Positions 7,056 through 8,006 of a stretch of DNA of 8,006 nucleotides are shown piece by piece. The DNA is from Elusimicrobiota bacterium (GTDB taxonomy: Bacteria; Elusimicrobiota; Elusimicrobia; F11). The stretch covers positions 1-8,006 of the forward strand of contig JAKLIS010000055.1 in assembly GCA_022709485.1 (NCBI GenBank). Reading direction: 5' to 3'. Below the pieces are notes generated by a model. That model saw nothing but the letters and a program-made list of their open reading frames with translations. It was not told the DNA's origin and did not search any database. A program made the position numbers and the translations under genes. Position 1 is the first letter of the stretch; every line of letters begins with the position of its first letter.

Positions 7056-7190
7056 GTCCAACGGCAAACGAAATCTCCGCCCGCCAGCCGTGTAAAAAGT
7101 CCCCAATATTCCCCCCTGTTGTCATGGGATTGTCATGGTTAAACCTTAAACTTAATTGAGAATTTACTTAAAGGAATTCCATTCAACTTC
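7056..7190. other. Intergenic region between the PilZ gene and the second surface-protein gene
   Basis: The 135 bases contain a possible weak 5-bp stem (ACGGC 7061-7065 with GCCGT 7087-7091, long loop), a C6 run (7111-7116), a 9-bp direct repeat (7119-7138), three CTTAA words (7145-7171) and AAGGA (7171-7175). No hairpin followed by a T-run was seen, so no intrinsic terminator is called. No tRNA or other RNA gene was recognised. Confidence 0.6.
7119..7138 (+). promoter_or_regulatory. Tandem TTGTCATGG direct repeat, possible operator or -35 region
   Basis: TTGTCATGG occurs at 7119-7127 and again at 7130-7138, an 11-bp period that puts both copies on the same face of the helix. This is a common arrangement for a regulator binding site. 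TTGTCA also matches the -35 consensus TTGACA at five of six positions. The best -10 candidate at suitable distance (TTAATT, 7152-7157) is weak. A promoter for the gene at 7191 is plausible but not demonstrated. Confidence 0.3.
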
Positions 7191-8006
7191 ATGTCCAAAA
7201 TTTGGAAAGTTACTCCCGCGACTTTTCTGGCCCTTCTTGGGTTTATGGTCTTGGCTTCTGCTGTGGATAAAACATGGCAGGGGACGTCCGGGGCCAGTTG
7301 GAATTTCGATCCCAATTGGGTCCCCACCGGAGTTCCAGGGCCAACGGATAATGTTATTTTCGGCTCCCCTAATAATCCCTGTTCTATTGACATCTCTTCA
7401 CCCATCAACAGCATGACCATCCTTAACACTTATTCCGGATCGATCACGCTTCAATCGGGGAGACACCTGGTTATTAACAGCAGTTTTACGATGAACGGTT
7501 CTTCCTTCACAATAGTTAATGGGAGCAGCTTTACAGTCGGAACTCACTTTAAATTATCAAGCGGGACCTTTTACGCGGGCAACGGAGAGCTCCGGGTCGG
7601 CGCCAATTGGGATATGGGCTCATCGATTTACGCCAAATTTCTCGCGGGTTCTTCGACAGTCACTTTTACTTTTGCCGGTTCGATCCAGGATATTTTTGGG
7701 AACACCACTTTTTACGCGTTGCGGATAGCTCCATCGAGCGGGACCGTTCAGTTTACGGGGGGATCAACCCAGACTGTTTTGAACATGATCGAATTTAAGA
7801 ATGTTTTGTTGAAATCAAGATCGCCCATGGTGGCCTGGAATTTTAAATTCCAGGGATCAAGTCAGACGGTAAAGGGGGTTGAGGTCCAAGATTCCGATGC
7901 TTCCAGCGGAAACACCATCAATCCGGATATGGCCAGCATAAATTTAGGGAGGAACATCAACTGGAATTTTGTCGATTCCGGGAAAAGATATTGGTTGCCA
8001 GGCGCC
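7191..8006 (+). CDS. Secreted beta-strand-rich surface protein, N-terminal part (3' end outside window)
   Basis: An open frame of 272 codons runs to the right edge without a stop. The start is the first ATG after an in-frame TAA at 7140-7142. AAGGA at 7171-7175 is 15 bases upstream, longer than usual, so the ribosome site is uncertain. The N-terminus (MSKIWK, then a hydrophobic core TFLALLGFMVLASA) is a clear signal peptide, with cleavage likely after ASA (residue 24). The mature start KTWQGTSGASWNFDPNWVPTG, followed by PTDNVIF, is the W-x-G...W...NW...P...D.V.F motif that opens many autotransporter-like and adhesin-like passenger proteins. The following SGSITLQSG, FTMNGSSFTIVNGSSFTVG and SSGTFYAG strands are Ser/Thr/Gly-rich beta-helix-like turns. 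Near the edge, KRYWLPGA resembles the start of another W/NW-type module. Function is unknown; a cell-surface or secreted role is likely. Confidence 0.85.
   Translation, partial: MSKIWKVTPATFLALLGFMVLASAVDKTWQGTSGASWNFDPNWVPTGVPGPTDNVIFGSPNNPCSIDISSPINSMTILNTYSGSITLQSGRHLVINSSFTMNGSSFTIVNGSSFTVGTHFKLSSGTFYAGNGELRVGANWDMGSSIYAKFLAGSSTVTFTFAGSIQDIFGNTTFYALRIAPSSGTVQFTGGSTQTVLNMIEFKNVLLKSRSPMVAWNFKFQGSSQTVKGVEVQDSDASSGNTINPDMASINLGRNINWNFVDSGKRYWLPGA

Noticed and set aside
7061..7091. ACGGC/GCCGT stem as terminator of the operon
   Set aside because: Only five pairs with a 21-base loop, and followed by AAAAAG rather than a T-run.
7156..7416. 86-codon plus-strand frame overlapping the start of the last gene
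   Set aside because: It overlaps in another frame the gene at 7191, which has a signal peptide and a recognisable mature motif. The alternative frame encodes a basic, Trp/Pro-rich peptide without features.

Overview
The window looks like chromosome from a diderm (outer-membrane) bacterium of a little-cultured lineage. Its four genes all lie on the + strand and cover nearly the whole window. Three encode exported proteins: a giant multi-module surface protein with a FlgD-like/type A sorting-like C-terminus, a PorV/PorQ-family outer-membrane barrel, and the start of a beta-strand-rich surface protein. The fourth encodes a cytosolic PilZ-domain protein. This mix is typical of Elusimicrobiota, Omnitrophota and neighbouring or FCB-type candidate phyla. 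That placement is inferred from gene content; no marker gene is present.

Layout. Bases 2-5581 hold one open frame that is already open at the left edge. It contains N-terminal Ig-like segments, a FlgD-like Ig domain, about ten tandem carboxypeptidase-regulatory-like beta-sandwich modules, a late Ig-like/ZU5-like region and a C-terminal FPNPFN...WDG...GVY sorting-type domain. Its stop overlaps the start of the next gene by four bases (ATGA). That gene, 5578-6537, encodes a complete PorV/PorQ-like barrel. Two bases further on comes a 171-residue PilZ protein (6540-7055) with an unusual cysteine-rich tail. A 135-base gap (7056-7190) contains a 9-bp direct repeat at 11-bp spacing and no convincing terminator. 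A second secreted protein starts at 7191 and runs off the right edge.

How the genes may work together (inference): in type IX secretion, PorV shuttles C-terminally tagged cargo at the outer membrane. Here a tagged giant cargo, a PorV-like protein and a candidate c-di-GMP receptor are packed without gaps, as expected for a cargo-plus-handling-factor operon under second-messenger control. A dispersed palindromic repeat of the kind that encodes WIPAFAGMT lies in frame inside the signal peptide of the PorV-like protein, which is the most unusual sequence-level feature here.
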